64,000 nt of DNA from Cristatella mucedo (taxonomy: Eukaryota > Bryozoa > Phylactolaemata > Cristatellidae), in the NCBI GenBank assembly GCA_009760855.2, contig WPIO01000003.1, positions 10,470,001 to 10,534,000 on the forward strand. Direction: 5' to 3'. Shown piece by piece: positions 1 through 12,310 of this stretch (the stretch's first letter is position 1; every line of letters begins with the position of its first letter). Position numbers and translations under genes: made by a program. The notes beneath the pieces were generated by a model. It searched no databases, was not told the DNA's origin, and worked only from the letters and a program-made list of their open reading frames with translations.

Positions 1-554
1 AAACTCATTACAATATTGCGAAAAGAGCGCCGACACAGCTAGTCTTTCTGTATTGAAAATTTCGGCTGTGCGAGAGATGTGCTCTGGCACATGGCTGCAA
101 TAAGTAAATTATCCTACGAAAAACCCAAGTCGCTAGCTTTGTGACCTGGTAAGGACGCATTTCAATTGTCTTGTGATAGTGTGGCATGTCCGATTGCAGC
201 GCGTGGAGGCGGATCAAGGATTTACAATAAAAAAAGAAGCTGATGCCTGCTTGTACCACACAGGATTTGCTCTGTCCGACTGAATTGTCGTTTTGCGTAG
301 TTTTCCTTTATAAAGGATGTGATCATCGTGACTAAGGGTAAAATCGAAATGCTTTTGCATATCGCCCCAGTGGACCTGTCTTTTTTCCTGTGCGCTATGC
401 TTACCTGCGCATGATTTAGTGTGGTTACAAAGGGGGTTTCTAACTAACTAGCGACCATAAGTATCTTCTCATATGCTTTTGCATGCTTGCTTAAGCATGA
501 CATATTGTTTCTAATTAAAATGGTTTATTCTTTCTATTGCAGCGAGTTTTTTAG

Positions 555-596
555 TACCTGAATAGACATTAAGTTTCCTTAGAGTGCTATAATATA
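555..596 (+). mobile_element. SINE2/LINE A-type 3' tail fragment
   Basis: gtacctgaatagacattaag and tccttagagtgctataat match the SINE2 end (gtgcctgaatagagatgaag, tctcttagggtgctatac). Only the tail is present, directly before a SINE1 head. Confidence 0.5.
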
Positions 597-778
597 GCCG
601 TAATGGCTCACTAGGTAAGGCGGTTGCTTTTCACGATCTCGGCCCCGAGGTCGTGGGTTCGAATCCTGCAGTGGGCGATCCTTTATCGCCACTGCAAGCG
701 GTGGTGATAGCCTTGAAGGCTCTTCTGTCGCTATACAAAAAGAGGCTGTTTAATCAGCTAGTATTTATTTATTTATTT
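597..778 (+). mobile_element. SINE1 (tRNA-derived) copy
   Basis: About 180 bp with Pol III internal promoter elements: A-box region tggctcactaggtaagg and B-box ggttcgaatcc. A body follows (gatcctttatcgccactgcaagcgg), then the tail aggctcttctgtcgctatac, aaaagaggctgttta and (ATTT)n. It is the best-preserved SINE1 here along with the copies at 26160 and 33428. A real tRNA gene is excluded by the missing cloverleaf and the long non-tRNA body shared with the other copies. Confidence 0.85.
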
Positions 779-2199
779 TATACAAAAGGTATTATTGTTA
801 TCATTATTAATATTATCTTTAATTAAAAAAGGTTTGCATTACTCAAAGAGAACATCGTGCGCTATCAATAAACTAATTCCAGAAAATAAACTTACCACAT
901 GTAATGCAAAAAGAATTTCAATAGCTCCAAATGACTAGCTGTTTGTCTATACTAAGCAAACGGGTACGAAGTGGCCGAGACGCTTGAGAGCAATACATGC
1001 CACAGTGCATAGCGCTGTAAGACCTACGTCTCTGCGTACCCAACTCTAAATTAAGCATGCACAAAATGCCCGCAGGCTGGCGCCTCATATTTTATGAGGT
1101 TCGCAAGGGATTCGACCTTTTCACGAAGTGAAAGTCGAGTGCACTAACTGACCGGTCTACTCCCCAAACGGCTGCTCATGTGATGTGGGCAAAAGTAAAA
1201 ATGTTCTCTTATCGCTTCCTGCTTGCTAGCTTCATATAAATTACTTGTTAGCAAGTGCATCGCGTAGCACGGTGGTTCAACACAGTTTTAGAGTCTGGTT
1301 TCGGAGGGTTGAGCTCTCACGGACCCGAAAGACATTTCATTCTATTCTCCAGTATTACGATATCGCCTTAGCGCATTGTAAAATTGGCTGACGGTTAATC
1401 TACATTCACGCGTACATTTAGGAGTATGGTAAATAATTCGCAGACGCCTTGAGTAGACCTTTACGAGGTAAAGTCAAAATTTCTACAGGCAATCCCTGTT
1501 AATTAAATCGAGAAAGTCCGTCACGCGGCAAGATGGCGACCAGTACTTCATGGAGTGACGCGTAATAGACGTTAAAAATATGTCCAGTATTGTATACTCT
1601 CAGCGAAGCGATTTCGCAGGCAGTGAGCTCCAGTAACTCAGATATACAGTACTGTCAATCGCCAAATGTGGTGCAGTCAACGCATATTCTAGCCGGCGTT
1701 TCTCCACCCTGTCTTGTACACTTCACACAAAGCAAGGCTAGAAATAATTTTTAGCTTACAACGGGCATTGTAAGTCACGATGGGTGTATATTACTACAGC
1801 CATATTACGTAAACGCTGGTTACTTGCAACTGGGAACAGCGACCAGTAGCCAACCGGAAAAACTAGGCGATTACCTTAAAAAGAAATTGCTTCATTTCTG
1901 CGTTTTTGATTGGCGACCGATTCATGATATGAATATGACATCTGAATTTTTACCAAAAAGCGATGTTCCATATATATTTCGTATTTACATGTATGAAATG
2001 CATACTTTTCTCCCGCCGAGTCTTCTTGTACGAACGTATGCGTATTCCTATCTTTATCTTTGGAATTCGACATATAAACAAGATGAGACTCGGCTTACGG
2101 GAATAGCGTTTTGCAAGTTCCATTCACGGTGCATAATTAAGTTCGATAGTGTACGCTGCTTCAAATTGTCTATGTAAGAAGATTATTTTCCTAGAAGGA
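779..2199. other. No gene seen
   Basis: AT-rich intergenic-looking sequence. It has a tRNA-like hairpin region at 962-1041 and another at about 1262-1330 with an A-box-like word (gtagcacggtggttcaa), neither convincing. No coding sequence. Confidence 0.6.
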
Positions 2200-2346
2200 A
2201 ATATATATTATTTATTTTTATAGCCCATAACATAATTAAATCTCTATTCCGGCAGTTCACATATGCTACCGGGCTCGAGCCCACGACCTCGGCCATCAAA
2301 TACATCAACCTTGACCTTGGTTGAGGCGAGAAATTTAACCACTCTG
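2200..2346 (-). mobile_element. SINE2 copy
   Basis: Minus-strand tRNA-like head (ggttaaatttctcgcctcaacc), the B-box-like gtcgtgggctcgagccc, catatgtgaactgcc, and an ATAAAAATAAAT tail at 2200-2220. It matches the copy at 36499 across its core. Confidence 0.7.
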
Positions 2347-4269
2347 TTCTCAGAATTTAGCTTTTTTCATTTAGTTTTTTTCGATTAATCTCAAAGCCCA
2401 TGTCTGCCACAAAAAATACACACGGTGGTATGTATCTATCTGGTATACTTTGGTTGACATCGCTTACTTCACTAATAGGCAAACTATGTCGATGATGGAA
2501 TTATAACAGTTGGTTCTATATACATCTATTGAAAGTCTGTGGCTAACAAATGTGACTTTACTCAGGGTAACTTAGTGGGTAACAAACTACTTAATTTTGT
2601 ACCATGAAGAGACATATACTCTGTCTTTGGCTTTTAATTTGGCCACGCTGCGACACGGGGCTAAATTGAAGTCACGGGAAATGCAATCAATTTCAAAGGT
2701 TCACCGGCTTCGTAAATTAAACAAAGACAGGGCAGAGACCATGCTGTCAGCAGTTGGAGTTGACTAGGCAGTGGAAGAGCTGTATCAGAACTTCCCGCTA
2801 CGAATTATACGGAGTCGTAAAAGTACAGGGTCTTTGTTGATACATAGTATAGCCAGAGGTTAGTTCGAATCAGCTCATGTTCAACTGCAGATTGATACAG
2901 AGCAGGTGCCCGCAGAAAATGTCACGGTCAATAACGGCTGGACAAGTGACTTGCTGAGTCAGTGCATGAGTATGAGCATAGTCAGTGCTGTCGCGTGAGC
3001 CCTGCAACCTGCAGGGGACTTCGGATATTTAAGGGGCCTACAGTTCTGATGCGGAAAATGTAATAGAAAGTATTTAAAATTACACTGAGTAGCTAAATAT
3101 TTTACTATCGCGACCTTCTCTTTAGAAATAAAAGATATTTTTAAATTAATCAAATTTGGCAAATCAATAGGTTTTTCTTTATTGTTACATGGAAGATTTG
3201 AGATTTCGTTCCGGAAACACAAATTTGGCGCGAAAAAGTGCAAAATTGAGACAAAATAACATAAGAATAATAACCACGTGGCTGGAGCAACGGATAGATT
3301 TATGCTACCATCCACATAATATCAATTGGAATAGTATTCCAATTAAGACCAATCCGTCAGAAGCCACTGAAAAGACTAAATGAAACCATGATGAAAGCAA
3401 AATGCAACAAGTAGAGTGGTTTCAAAGACAATCTATCTAAAACACGACCATTTTCTGCGACGAAAGGGAATGGCAGGGCTCAGATGGTGATTTCTGTCAC
3501 CAAGCTCTACCTTTTTCTGACAGTATGCCCCAATGGAGTCCAAGCCGTTCCACAGGAAGTAACTACTCCTTGTCGTGACCCTGCATCTTAGCCAGAAAAT
3601 ATATCTGATGGTATATGTGTTGCAATTGAGAAAATTTGAGCTGTCTAAGCGAAAGATTAAAGTTTCCAAAATTAAAAGAAAAAATACAGATTCAATCCGA
3701 AATTCTGTTCTACGATTCCAGCACACGGAGAAACGATATAGTCTGAACGTGGCTGATGTATTCAGAACAGTAGGATGCCATATACTGTTTCTGTTGCAAG
3801 TTTTTGGTGGGACAAAAAATGAGACTAACGTTTAGAGGTTTCATCAGATGGAAATATTCGAGTAAGTTTTTAGAGGATCGTGAGAAATCAAGCGAACGCA
3901 GGCAGCACATGGTGGACTAGAGTTAGCTAGAATGACGTCTTAAAACTGGCTGAACTCTTGACACGATGATGCTAGCTTTAGTGAAAAAAGACAAAGCTCA
4001 TTACCGGGCTGTGCTAGAACGCATCGTAGCAATCGCACTGATTTTTAGCTGAGATGGATACGGCCTTTGTGTTAATTACGATAGGCTCTAAATTCAGGGA
4101 AACGAAACATTTTTTTGACGAGGTTCAATCACTTACAGAATTCGGTCTAAAACAGCCACTTTCTTCTCATAAGCTGTCGACTACGCAAAAAACGTGTGCG
4201 TACAACTAGACACACCAGCCGAGATGCCAAATGAAAGGCTGCGACGTGTGCCGCGCCAGTTTGGCTAAG
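2347..4269. other. No gene seen
   Basis: Frames of about 60-118 codons occur on both strands but none has a recognisable domain, and the two strands overlap one another. Ends at LINE A copy 1. Confidence 0.6.
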
Positions 4270-5763
4270 AAGATAATAATAATAATAATTCACTTGATAA
4301 AGCGCCCTCAGAGAACTTAATCTCTCTCTAGGCACTTTAGATTTGCTGTAAAATGAAATGCAATGGAATGGTAAGTAAAATCATGCTTGAAAAACAAACG
4401 AAATGAATAATATGGTTAGGGGTGACATGCACAGGGTCAGCATGCAAATGTGATTAGTGGCAGCATGCACAGTGTCAGCACGCATAAGCACATCAAGGAC
4501 GAATCACAGGGACTCACTAAATGCTGTACTAAATAGGTGTGTTTTTAGGTTCCTTTTAAATGTGGTCAGGTCAGGGGATGTTCTGACGCAGGTCGGGAGG
4601 GAGTTCCAGGCTTCGGGAACATATGAACTAAATGCATGGTCTCCAAAGGATTTAAGGTTTGTATGAGGTATTTCCAGACTGTTGGATTCCGAAAAGCGGG
4701 TGGCACGATGCTTGGCCTGATGGGGTAGTATATTTGACAGATAGGCTGGAGCCATAGAATGAAGGGACCTAAAAGTGAGCGACAAAACCTTGAAGTCAAT
4801 CCGTTGCTTGACTGGTAGCCAGTGCAGGTCGGCGAGAAGTGGAGTAATGTGGCAACGGCGACGCTCACGACAGACAAGCCTAGCTGCAGATTTTTGCACC
4901 AGCTGCAATCGCCTGATCGCACATGCTCGTAGGCCAGTAAGCAGGGAGTTGCAGAAGTCGAGACGGGATGTCACGAATGCATGGACCAACTTAGATGTGG
5001 TATCTTTATCTAAAAAAAGCCCGAATTGTAGCAATGTTATGAAGCTGAAAATAGGCGGATTTGACTGTGGAGCTGATATGGTCATCTAACGAGAGGTCGC
5101 TTTGGAATATGACACCTATATTTTGAGCTGATTCAACTAGAGATATGCTGGCAGAGCCAATTTTGAGAGTCAGCCTTTCCAATTTCTGGATCACACAGGG
5201 TTTGCCCCTAACTAGTAAGTTAGTTTTATCATCGTTAAGTTTTAGAAACTTTGCTGCCATCCATGTGCGGATGTCATCAATACATGCAGCTAGTGAGTTT
5301 AGAGAATTTGAGGTGCTCGAAGTCTGGGAGGGATCAAAGCAAAGGTACAACTGAGTGTCATCCGCATAGAAGTGAAAGCCTAGATTGTGCTTGGCAATCA
5401 CATCAGCAAGAGGGAGAGTATAAACCGTGAAAAGAGCCGGACCTAGCACTGAGCCCTGAGGTACTCCATATTTCAGAGGTACTTCAGATGATCTTTGTCC
5501 ATTCAAGTCAATACTCTGGAGTCTGCCACTGAGATAGGACCTGAACCACTGCAGAGCAGTGCCACTGATGCCCAGGCGAGATGAGAGGCGCTCTAGAAGA
5601 ACTTTGTGATCGATGGTATCAAAAGCTGCCGAAAGATCAAGCAAAACAAGCAGAGACACTCTACCCATGTCTGCATTCCTAAGTAGGTCGTTGTATACCC
5701 TAAGCAATGCTGACTCTGCGGAGTGATTAGCTCTAAAGCCAGACTGGAACTTACTAGCAAGGT
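4270..5763 (-). mobile_element. LINE A (CR1/L2-like) copy 1, 5'-truncated
   Basis: Read on the minus strand, a frame at 5006-5794 carries a reverse-transcriptase palm domain: LDLSAAFDTIDHKVLLERL, then GVPQGSVLGP and the catalytic [11 protein letters not shown] second, overlapping frame at 4504-5085 carries the conserved C-terminal block (SRLDFCNSLL, ITPLLADLHWLPVKQRIDFK, RAFSSY-like, AWNSLP). The 3' end is the standard tail with ctctctgagggcgc-type sequence and an (ATT)n run at 4273-4290. The break between the two frames and the truncation at about 5763 make it inactive. Confidence 0.92.
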
Positions 5764-7522
5764 AAGATCCAGACAATACTTTGTACGAATTCAAAGCGCA
5801 GCTCTTCTTTTCCGTGATTGACCACGCTCATATCTGTCATGGTGACTGGTTTGTCATGTCGAGCATGCACGGTGACATCTTCGAATCTTTTTGCGAAATT
5901 CCTTCGCTGAAACACTGGGAAGATCAGAAGCCACTGCAATGTCCCCGGCTCTAACAGCACATGCCAAAGGTAAAGTTGTTATGGTGGACATCAAGAAGAC
6001 GGAGCTGGCAGAGGAGCTATGATTACTTTCACATTTACTCTCACCGTTCGTGCAGGAGAGTCCATAATGCGGTGGACAATTGCTGAAATCATGTCCTGGA
6101 GGAGAGTTTCCTAGATGTGGTCACTTTACGAATCATCCTTTCTTTGTAAGCCTATCAGCGTTGCAACCGGAGAGCGCAGTTTCTCTCACCTAAAGCTCAG
6201 AAAAATCCTCTTTACGCTTAGATATGGCGCAGTAGAGACTTTATGGATTATCAATGATGTCCATCGAACGTGAACGAAGTGCCGAGCTGGATGACGCTAA
6301 ATTGATCGAAGCTTTCGCGAGTCGCAAAGTGAGCTGTATTCCTATTTGAGTAAAACATTAAATAACTTGAAATATATTTAACTTTTACGTAAAGATTAGC
6401 TACTAATGCAGAATAAACTATTAATTTTGAATGCAGGGGCACACCATGAAAAAGCGATAAGGACGTCCAAAAAGTCACACGACGGGTCTGAGTGAAACGC
6501 CAGTACTCTACACCAGCCAAATTGTGACTGTCTAAATACTATTTATTATTCGCGGTACGTGAACTATAGTAACAGCTCCGAATTGGTTTCGTAATAATCA
6601 ATGGTAAGGCGGCATAAAGGCCTAAGGCACACGATTGGCAGAACAGCGGCGCACCTGAAAGCTTCGAGCCTAAACGTCCAGTGATGCTCTGGGCGTCGAA
6701 CGCCTGCTCTTTCGCGTCATATCTGGCGCTGGACACCTCTAACCTGCTGCGATCGTCAAATCGATAGCCCTACGCGATGCATTTAGAGTTGCTGTACTAA
6801 GGCACAGGTGCTCGCCATATTTCCGTGCTCGGTTACCGTCGGCGTTCGCGCTTGTTTTGGCGCAGCGCCTATAAGTCGCTGGCCGCGTTTCAAGGGCTCA
6901 GGGGTTAGACCTGTGTTTGGCGCTCGTCTGCGAAGACGAGCGCCGAACACGAGCGCTATTTTTTGCGGCTGAAGGGCATTTGTACTGAAGCTTCCGCAGC
7001 GTGTTTGTAGTGGTACGGTATTATCGGGTTGCTTGCAGAGACAGTAACTTCCGCAGCGTTTTTTCCTCTCCAAAGAGGGAAAATACCTCACCTTCAGGTA
7101 ATCGCCAGACAACAAGTAACGAAATTCGCAGTGATAAATTTGCTACATATCTTTTAGACAGTCTAAGCCTGAGATTTTAAGAATTTCTCCAGCTTAGACA
7201 TTAATATCTGCAGTTCGAAGCTCCGTTTAACAGAAGCTGCATTGCTATTTTCAGATTTAAGCACTTACCCGGACCACTCAAGGAAAGAAACAAGCGAGGT
7301 ACCGGTGGCAACAAGGTACCAGTCAGTACAAGGTACGGGGGGCCAGCCTTGTACGTGCACCTGCTACGGATCGTGAGATAGCCAACTGAGAAGGTTAACC
7401 AGCCCCACAGGCCCACTTAAATTGCTCAGCATACTGATATTCATGAGCTTGAGACGATCGCGCGCGATGATTCGGCGAAGCGCACGCAGCAACAGCTCAG
7501 TATGCTATCCTTTAGAAGGAGC
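5764..7522. other. No gene seen
   Basis: Contains the inverted repeat at 6913-6950 and duplicated ttccgcagcg words near 6990-7055. No domain recognised. Confidence 0.6.
6913..6950. repeat. Inverted repeat, 17-bp arms
   Basis: gtgtttggcgctcgtct (6913-6929) and agacgagcgccgaacac (6934-6950), with one mismatch and a 4-bp spacer. Could form a stable hairpin; no gene is attached. Confidence 0.85.
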
Positions 7523-7552
7523 TGCGGCGGCGGCGGCGGCGGCGGCTGGCTT
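7523..7552. repeat. (CGG)n run
   Basis: About nine CGG units, beside GC-rich sequence (7490-7620). Open frames here are low-complexity. Confidence 0.9.
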
Positions 7553-7795
7553 TTGTTGCAGTGGCTCTCGGGCCTAGAACTCGGGGCGGGGCGTACGAGT
7601 TTAAACTTAGTAGCGGAAAAGCTCTTCCGCCTCTATTATTTTGTACGAGCCGTCAGAGCACACCGCTCAGCGCCAACATCAACACCAACATCGCCACCAA
7701 CACAAGCTCAGCACAAAAACATGATGACAGGACAGTAGCATCAATATAGCAACAACGCAATATTGATGCAACACCGACACGACAAAGCACAAATA

Positions 7796-7955
7796 AGTCT
7801 TGGCCGAGGGGTAAGCAGGTTCCGCTTCGCAACGCAGGTCGTGGCTGCGAGTCCTGCATAATGAAACCTGCCATTGCCCATCGCAAGCAGGATGATAGCT
7901 TCTGAGGGTATTCTGCCGCTAAATAAATTAGGCTGTTGAAATAGCTAGCCAAGCT
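7796..7955 (+). mobile_element. SINE1 copy, diverged
   Basis: ttggccgaggggtaagc (A-box region), ggtcgtggctgcgagtcctgca (B-box region), then cccatcgcaagcaggatgatag and ttctgccgctaaataaattaggctgttga tail. Confidence 0.65.
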
Positions 7956-9799
7956 TTGTATCTTAAAGCCAGTAGAACGTAACCTAAACTACGATTAAGT
8001 AGTTTTTATTGCATTTTTATTCACAGGCTAGGATGAGTTAAGCCAAACTGTGGCCAGGTCTGGGAATTTCAAAGCATTGATAAGTGATCTCCATTATAGG
8101 GGATTGTGCGCACGCATGCCTAAATTATGCGACCAATTTTGAGGAAGAGAGGACAAAGCCTTAAAGATGTGCCTACGTCTAACCTTCGTCTTTGGATGAT
8201 AGACTTGATGATGTCTTCTGGCTAGAGCCAGCAAAAAAATGCCGAAAGTGTAAGTAAAATGAGATCGCAGCAAATCTCCGGGCTTGGCCAGACTCGGAAT
8301 GACTGGTTCGACCCAAGGTAAAAAAAATGAAATTTTTTTCATATTGGTGACACATGATCAAATTAAGCTGGTTCAACAATCTGTCTCACAATCTAACTTT
8401 CTATATCACCACATAAGCGGTTCTCACTGTATACATCAAATATACACGGCACAGCCCGAAGAGCTACCGGCCGGCGTGGTGCCCTTAATCTCTGACCGAG
8501 CACATGTGACATGATGTGTTCCGACTTTTGATCTGTCTATGATGCCTTCTTAGCCCTATTCCAGATCAGAATAAAAAATATCTGACCTAACTGTGCCATC
8601 CATGGCACCGTAAAGTATAAAAGTTGCAAATAATTTTAAAACATATATTTATGTATAATATTTAAAAAAGGAGCTGCACAACCAGCCAATATGTTTTCTG
8701 AATAGCCAATACTTCACGTACAGATTGAAGTTATTTGAATTAAGGCACCCATCTTAAGTAAGAACTCGCTGCTACCAGTGTGCTAGAGACCTTACAATTT
8801 AGGAGCTTATTTACCGGGTGTCTACTGCTGAGGTAGTCTACTAGTAGTATTCCATCGTTGTCGTGGGATGACACTTTGTAAGCACTGGCAAAATTCACTA
8901 AATCGGTCCGTTTCTATAGTAGGATTGCTCTTTCGAAGGAATTGCAGCGTTCACTAGTTACCGAGAAGCAGATCATTGCAGCAGCAGGGTTCATTCAGAG
9001 CAGTCCGTCGCCATCAGTTGGTAGGATTGCATTTTAATCAAATGGCGGCTTTCACGATTAGCACTCGCGATTACTCGCATCCATAAGCAGCCAATGTCTT
9101 TCATGTCTCGCGAGGCGGCAACTAAAATAAAGCTTATAAATCTGCGAGCCAGATAGACTCATCATCCAGCAGCATCTGTCCGAGCTCTTATGAGTCGCCT
9201 GTTCCATGATTGCAGCCATAACAATGCCTAGTTTTGGACAAGAAATTGAAAACACATTTTGGTTTAAGCGTGCAATCGTAACGATTTTCTATCTGCTTTA
9301 AAATTACACAGTTTTTCTCCTCTTTTTAGGTATTCGTGTATGAGAAAGTTGTAGGTAAAGCACCACACAGCAGCATCACACTTTCTGAAAAAGCCGAATC
9401 GTAATCTGTGGCTACTAGAGCTCACTGCCTGTTGACTCAATTCGCTGAGTCGTAGTAGAATCGCACGTCTATTACACGTCACTCCCGGAAGTACTTGTCA
9501 CCATCTTACCAGGTGACGGACGGATTTTTCCGCTTTAAGTAGCACAGATTAGAAGCGACAGTCGAGACGAATGTGCAGTTTAGCGTTTCCACACGGACGG
9601 TGCAGCCCAATGGCTCCATGGCGTAGCCCGACAAGCCGCGTATAGAAGGACTATAGGGCTACGAAAGACGTGGCGAAGGGCCCGCAGCCTTCACAGGCCC
9701 CGCACCTTTCCTTCGCTTGTCCAAGCGGCCTACTCAAGGGAGTGAACTGGGCTAAGCATCAATCCAAACGACGCCGCAGGAGGCGCCGATCTCTCGGCT
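7956..9799. other. No gene seen
   Basis: Unique-looking AT-rich sequence turning GC-rich after about 9500. No coding features recognised. Confidence 0.6.
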
Positions 9800-10837
9800 A
9801 ATTCAGGTGGCGCTGCATACAGATACAAGTGAAACAAATTTACGCAGGCTTTGGGGACGGCTTGACTCGTCTGAATGCCCTGGCGCCGGCCAGCATGCCG
9901 CCCGCCGCAGAGCGAGAGCCGGAGCGTTGGGCAAACGCTCGGCAGCGATTGGCACTCTGCTGACCTTGCAGCCGCGCCTGACCTTGAAACCCTAAACTCC
10001 CGGCAAGTGGTCTCGCGGACCCGAAAACACGGTACCTGGCCCTAAAAATATGCGGCGGTAACACGATAGCGGCTGCGCTGTTTTGCTAGCCGGCACCGCT
10101 ACGCGCAGCGCCTTTCTCCGCCGATTCGCGCCGCTCTCGTTGCGCTGCTGATTTTCATTACGGCGCATTCCTCGGGCGGTTTTCACTCGCACCCATCCTT
10201 AATCATAAGCAGGGCCTCTCGTCGACGCCGGAGCTCGCTCGTTTTTAGAAGAGCGAACGCCTATCGGCCGCCGCTGTCGTAGCGGCCTCGCGCTGCCGCC
10301 TCTTGCTGCCGGCGGTCGAACGCTGCCGGCCGTCGGCGCTGCCGGCGCTTTTTGCTGGGCACGAGCTGCGGCGGCTGGCGGCACCTTGCGCATGCCGGTC
10401 GAGGTAAAACAAAGTAACAGCCGCTCGGCGGTGCGTTCCGTCAGGCGGCGCGCGAATGGTCGCACTCGGCAGCGCGTGCGTTCGCGGCGAGCCGGTAATG
10501 CGGCGCACGCACCTACGTCGAAGCGGCTCGATCTGTCAGCCGAGCGACGGAGAAACAGAGTGGAGTAGAGAGAGCAAGCAATGCCGGGTCTCAATCGTGC
10601 TAAATCGCTGCTAGTCGTCTTTGACCGTCAGCAGAGACCGAACACTGCCCCGCTCCCGTCCCCCGCCGCCGCCGCCGCCGCCGCCGCCGACGACGATGCC
10701 CTCTTGAGTCGCAGGCTCGGCAGTAGCTGTTAGCCGCAATGCGAGCGGCGCGAGCGCATTTGCGGCCAGCGATCGGACCCGAGATCGGAAGTAGCTCTCT
10801 CTCGACGACTCGCCGGAGCGTCCTTAAACAATTCCAG

Positions 10838-11002
10838 CTGATTTAGCAGCTTCTTTCTGCATGGCGGCAGAAGAGCCTTAATGGCTATCGCCGCAGCATG
10901 CAGCGGCAATAGGAGATCGCCTAACGCAGGATTCGAAAGCACGATCTCGGGGCCGAAGGTCGCGAAGAGCAACCGCCTTATCTACTGTGCCATCGCGGCT
11001 CA
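10838..11002 (-). mobile_element. SINE1 copy in the GC-rich block
   Basis: On the minus strand: gagccgcgatggcacagtag (A-box), gcacgaccttcggccccgag-like arm, tcgaatcctgcg B-box, gcgatctcctattgccgctgcatg body and ggctcttctgccgccatgcag tail. Well preserved. Confidence 0.75.
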
Positions 11003-11378
11003 CATAAGTGCTCAGTCACACTGTCAGATGCCGAGACGCGGTACTCGCGTATCGACAACTCTCATCCACTTCCGGAATTGATGACTCCCACGAAAGTGTA
11101 ACCTACGGGGCTGGCTGCTTGTTCACGGTCGGGGGCCATTTGGAACCACTCCACGCCGTTAGGATGTCGAACGTAGTGCATCTGTCCCCGGGGGAGGGGG
11201 GTTTCCTGGCGAGACGATCGCGCGACCTGTAGGGCCTGGCAGCAGACAGGCGCTTAGCGGCTCGCAGAGGAGACTTGCCGGTAGCTAGTGCGGCGACGTT
11301 TGTGAATAGGGGCAGGTTAGCTTCTGCTATGGGCACAGTGCCCAGAGCAGGCTGCTCAAACGTACAGTAGTTGCTAGT

Positions 11379-11588
11379 GACTGTTTGCATTTATGCTAAA
11401 TAAACGCGTTTTAGAGCTAGAATTTTAGCTTTATGTGTGTTTTAGGGTTTGCGATTTAGAGGCTGGAGTTTTGATTTTTTCGGCTTTGATTTTTAGGGTT
11501 AAGGGTTTAGTGTTTAGGTTTTGGAGAGAAAATCTAAGCAGAAAAAGTAACTCTAAACGTGTTTATTTAGCGTAAACATAAACAGACT
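11379..11588. repeat. Inverted repeat, about 38-nt arms, member of a dispersed family
   Basis: Arms at 11379-11416 and 11551-11588 are inverted and share the core ctaaataaacRcgtttagag (one indel). A third, direct relative of the left arm and about 50 bp upstream of it lies at 34300-34385. The interior is T/G-rich with ttagggtt-like words. Confidence 0.65.
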
Positions 11589-12178
11589 GTGGCAACCAAG
11601 TTCAACAGCCTACTGATCGTCCGATTGGTCGTCCAATTGGTCGGCTGATTGGTCGGCCGATCGGTCAGGCGATCGATGTTGAAATGTTTGCTGAGAGAAG
11701 TGGACGTAATATAGACGTCGTTGCGGCTGCGTTCGTCTCCGGCTTCGCCTGAAAATAACAAGTGTTCCGCAGTCGGGGGGGGGTAGGGTGGCGGGTAGGG
11801 GAAGCTGGACGAAGCCAAGTCAAGCCAGGTGATTCGGCCGGGCTGGCCGTGCGAATGTACAGGCTCAGAGAGGGCTCTGGCCACGGCTAGTTAAGTAAAG
11901 CTGGTGCACCCTCTCCATACCGCCGCCGCCTCTGCCGCCGCAGCCGCCTCTGCCGCCGCAGCCGCCTCAGCCACCACCGCCGCCTCTGCCGCGGCGCCCT
12001 GGGCACTAGATAGTGTCTTTAATTAGCATCCTGCGAGTGCACTGGGCCCATCTTCCGCCGCGGCAGCAGTCGCCACCGCTGGCTAGCTCTGGCGCAACAG
12101 CCTCATCCAGCGCTCGCAGGCCAGAAGGCCGGAAGCGAAGTATTCGAGCGGCCATATTGATAGACAGCACCCGAAGCT

Positions 12179-12294
<116 letters not shown>

Positions 12295-12310
12295 GCGGCC
12301 GTTTTAGCGT

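Noticed and set aside
597-690. tRNA gene call from A- and B-boxes
   Set aside because: The same head plus a long non-tRNA body and tail recurs about eleven times, so it is a SINE.
962-1041. tRNA-like structure: gggtacg/cgtaccc 7-bp stem and A-box-like gtggccgagacgc
   Set aside because: No B-box (GGTTCGANTCC) and no T-arm at the right place, so it is not a credible tRNA gene.
1262-1335. tRNA-derived SINE-like head (gtagcacggtggttcaacac)
   Set aside because: Only an A-box-like word, and no second copy found in the window to confirm a family.
11440-11525. Interstitial telomere-like repeats (ttagggtt words)
   Set aside because: Words are scattered and irregular, not a tandem array.
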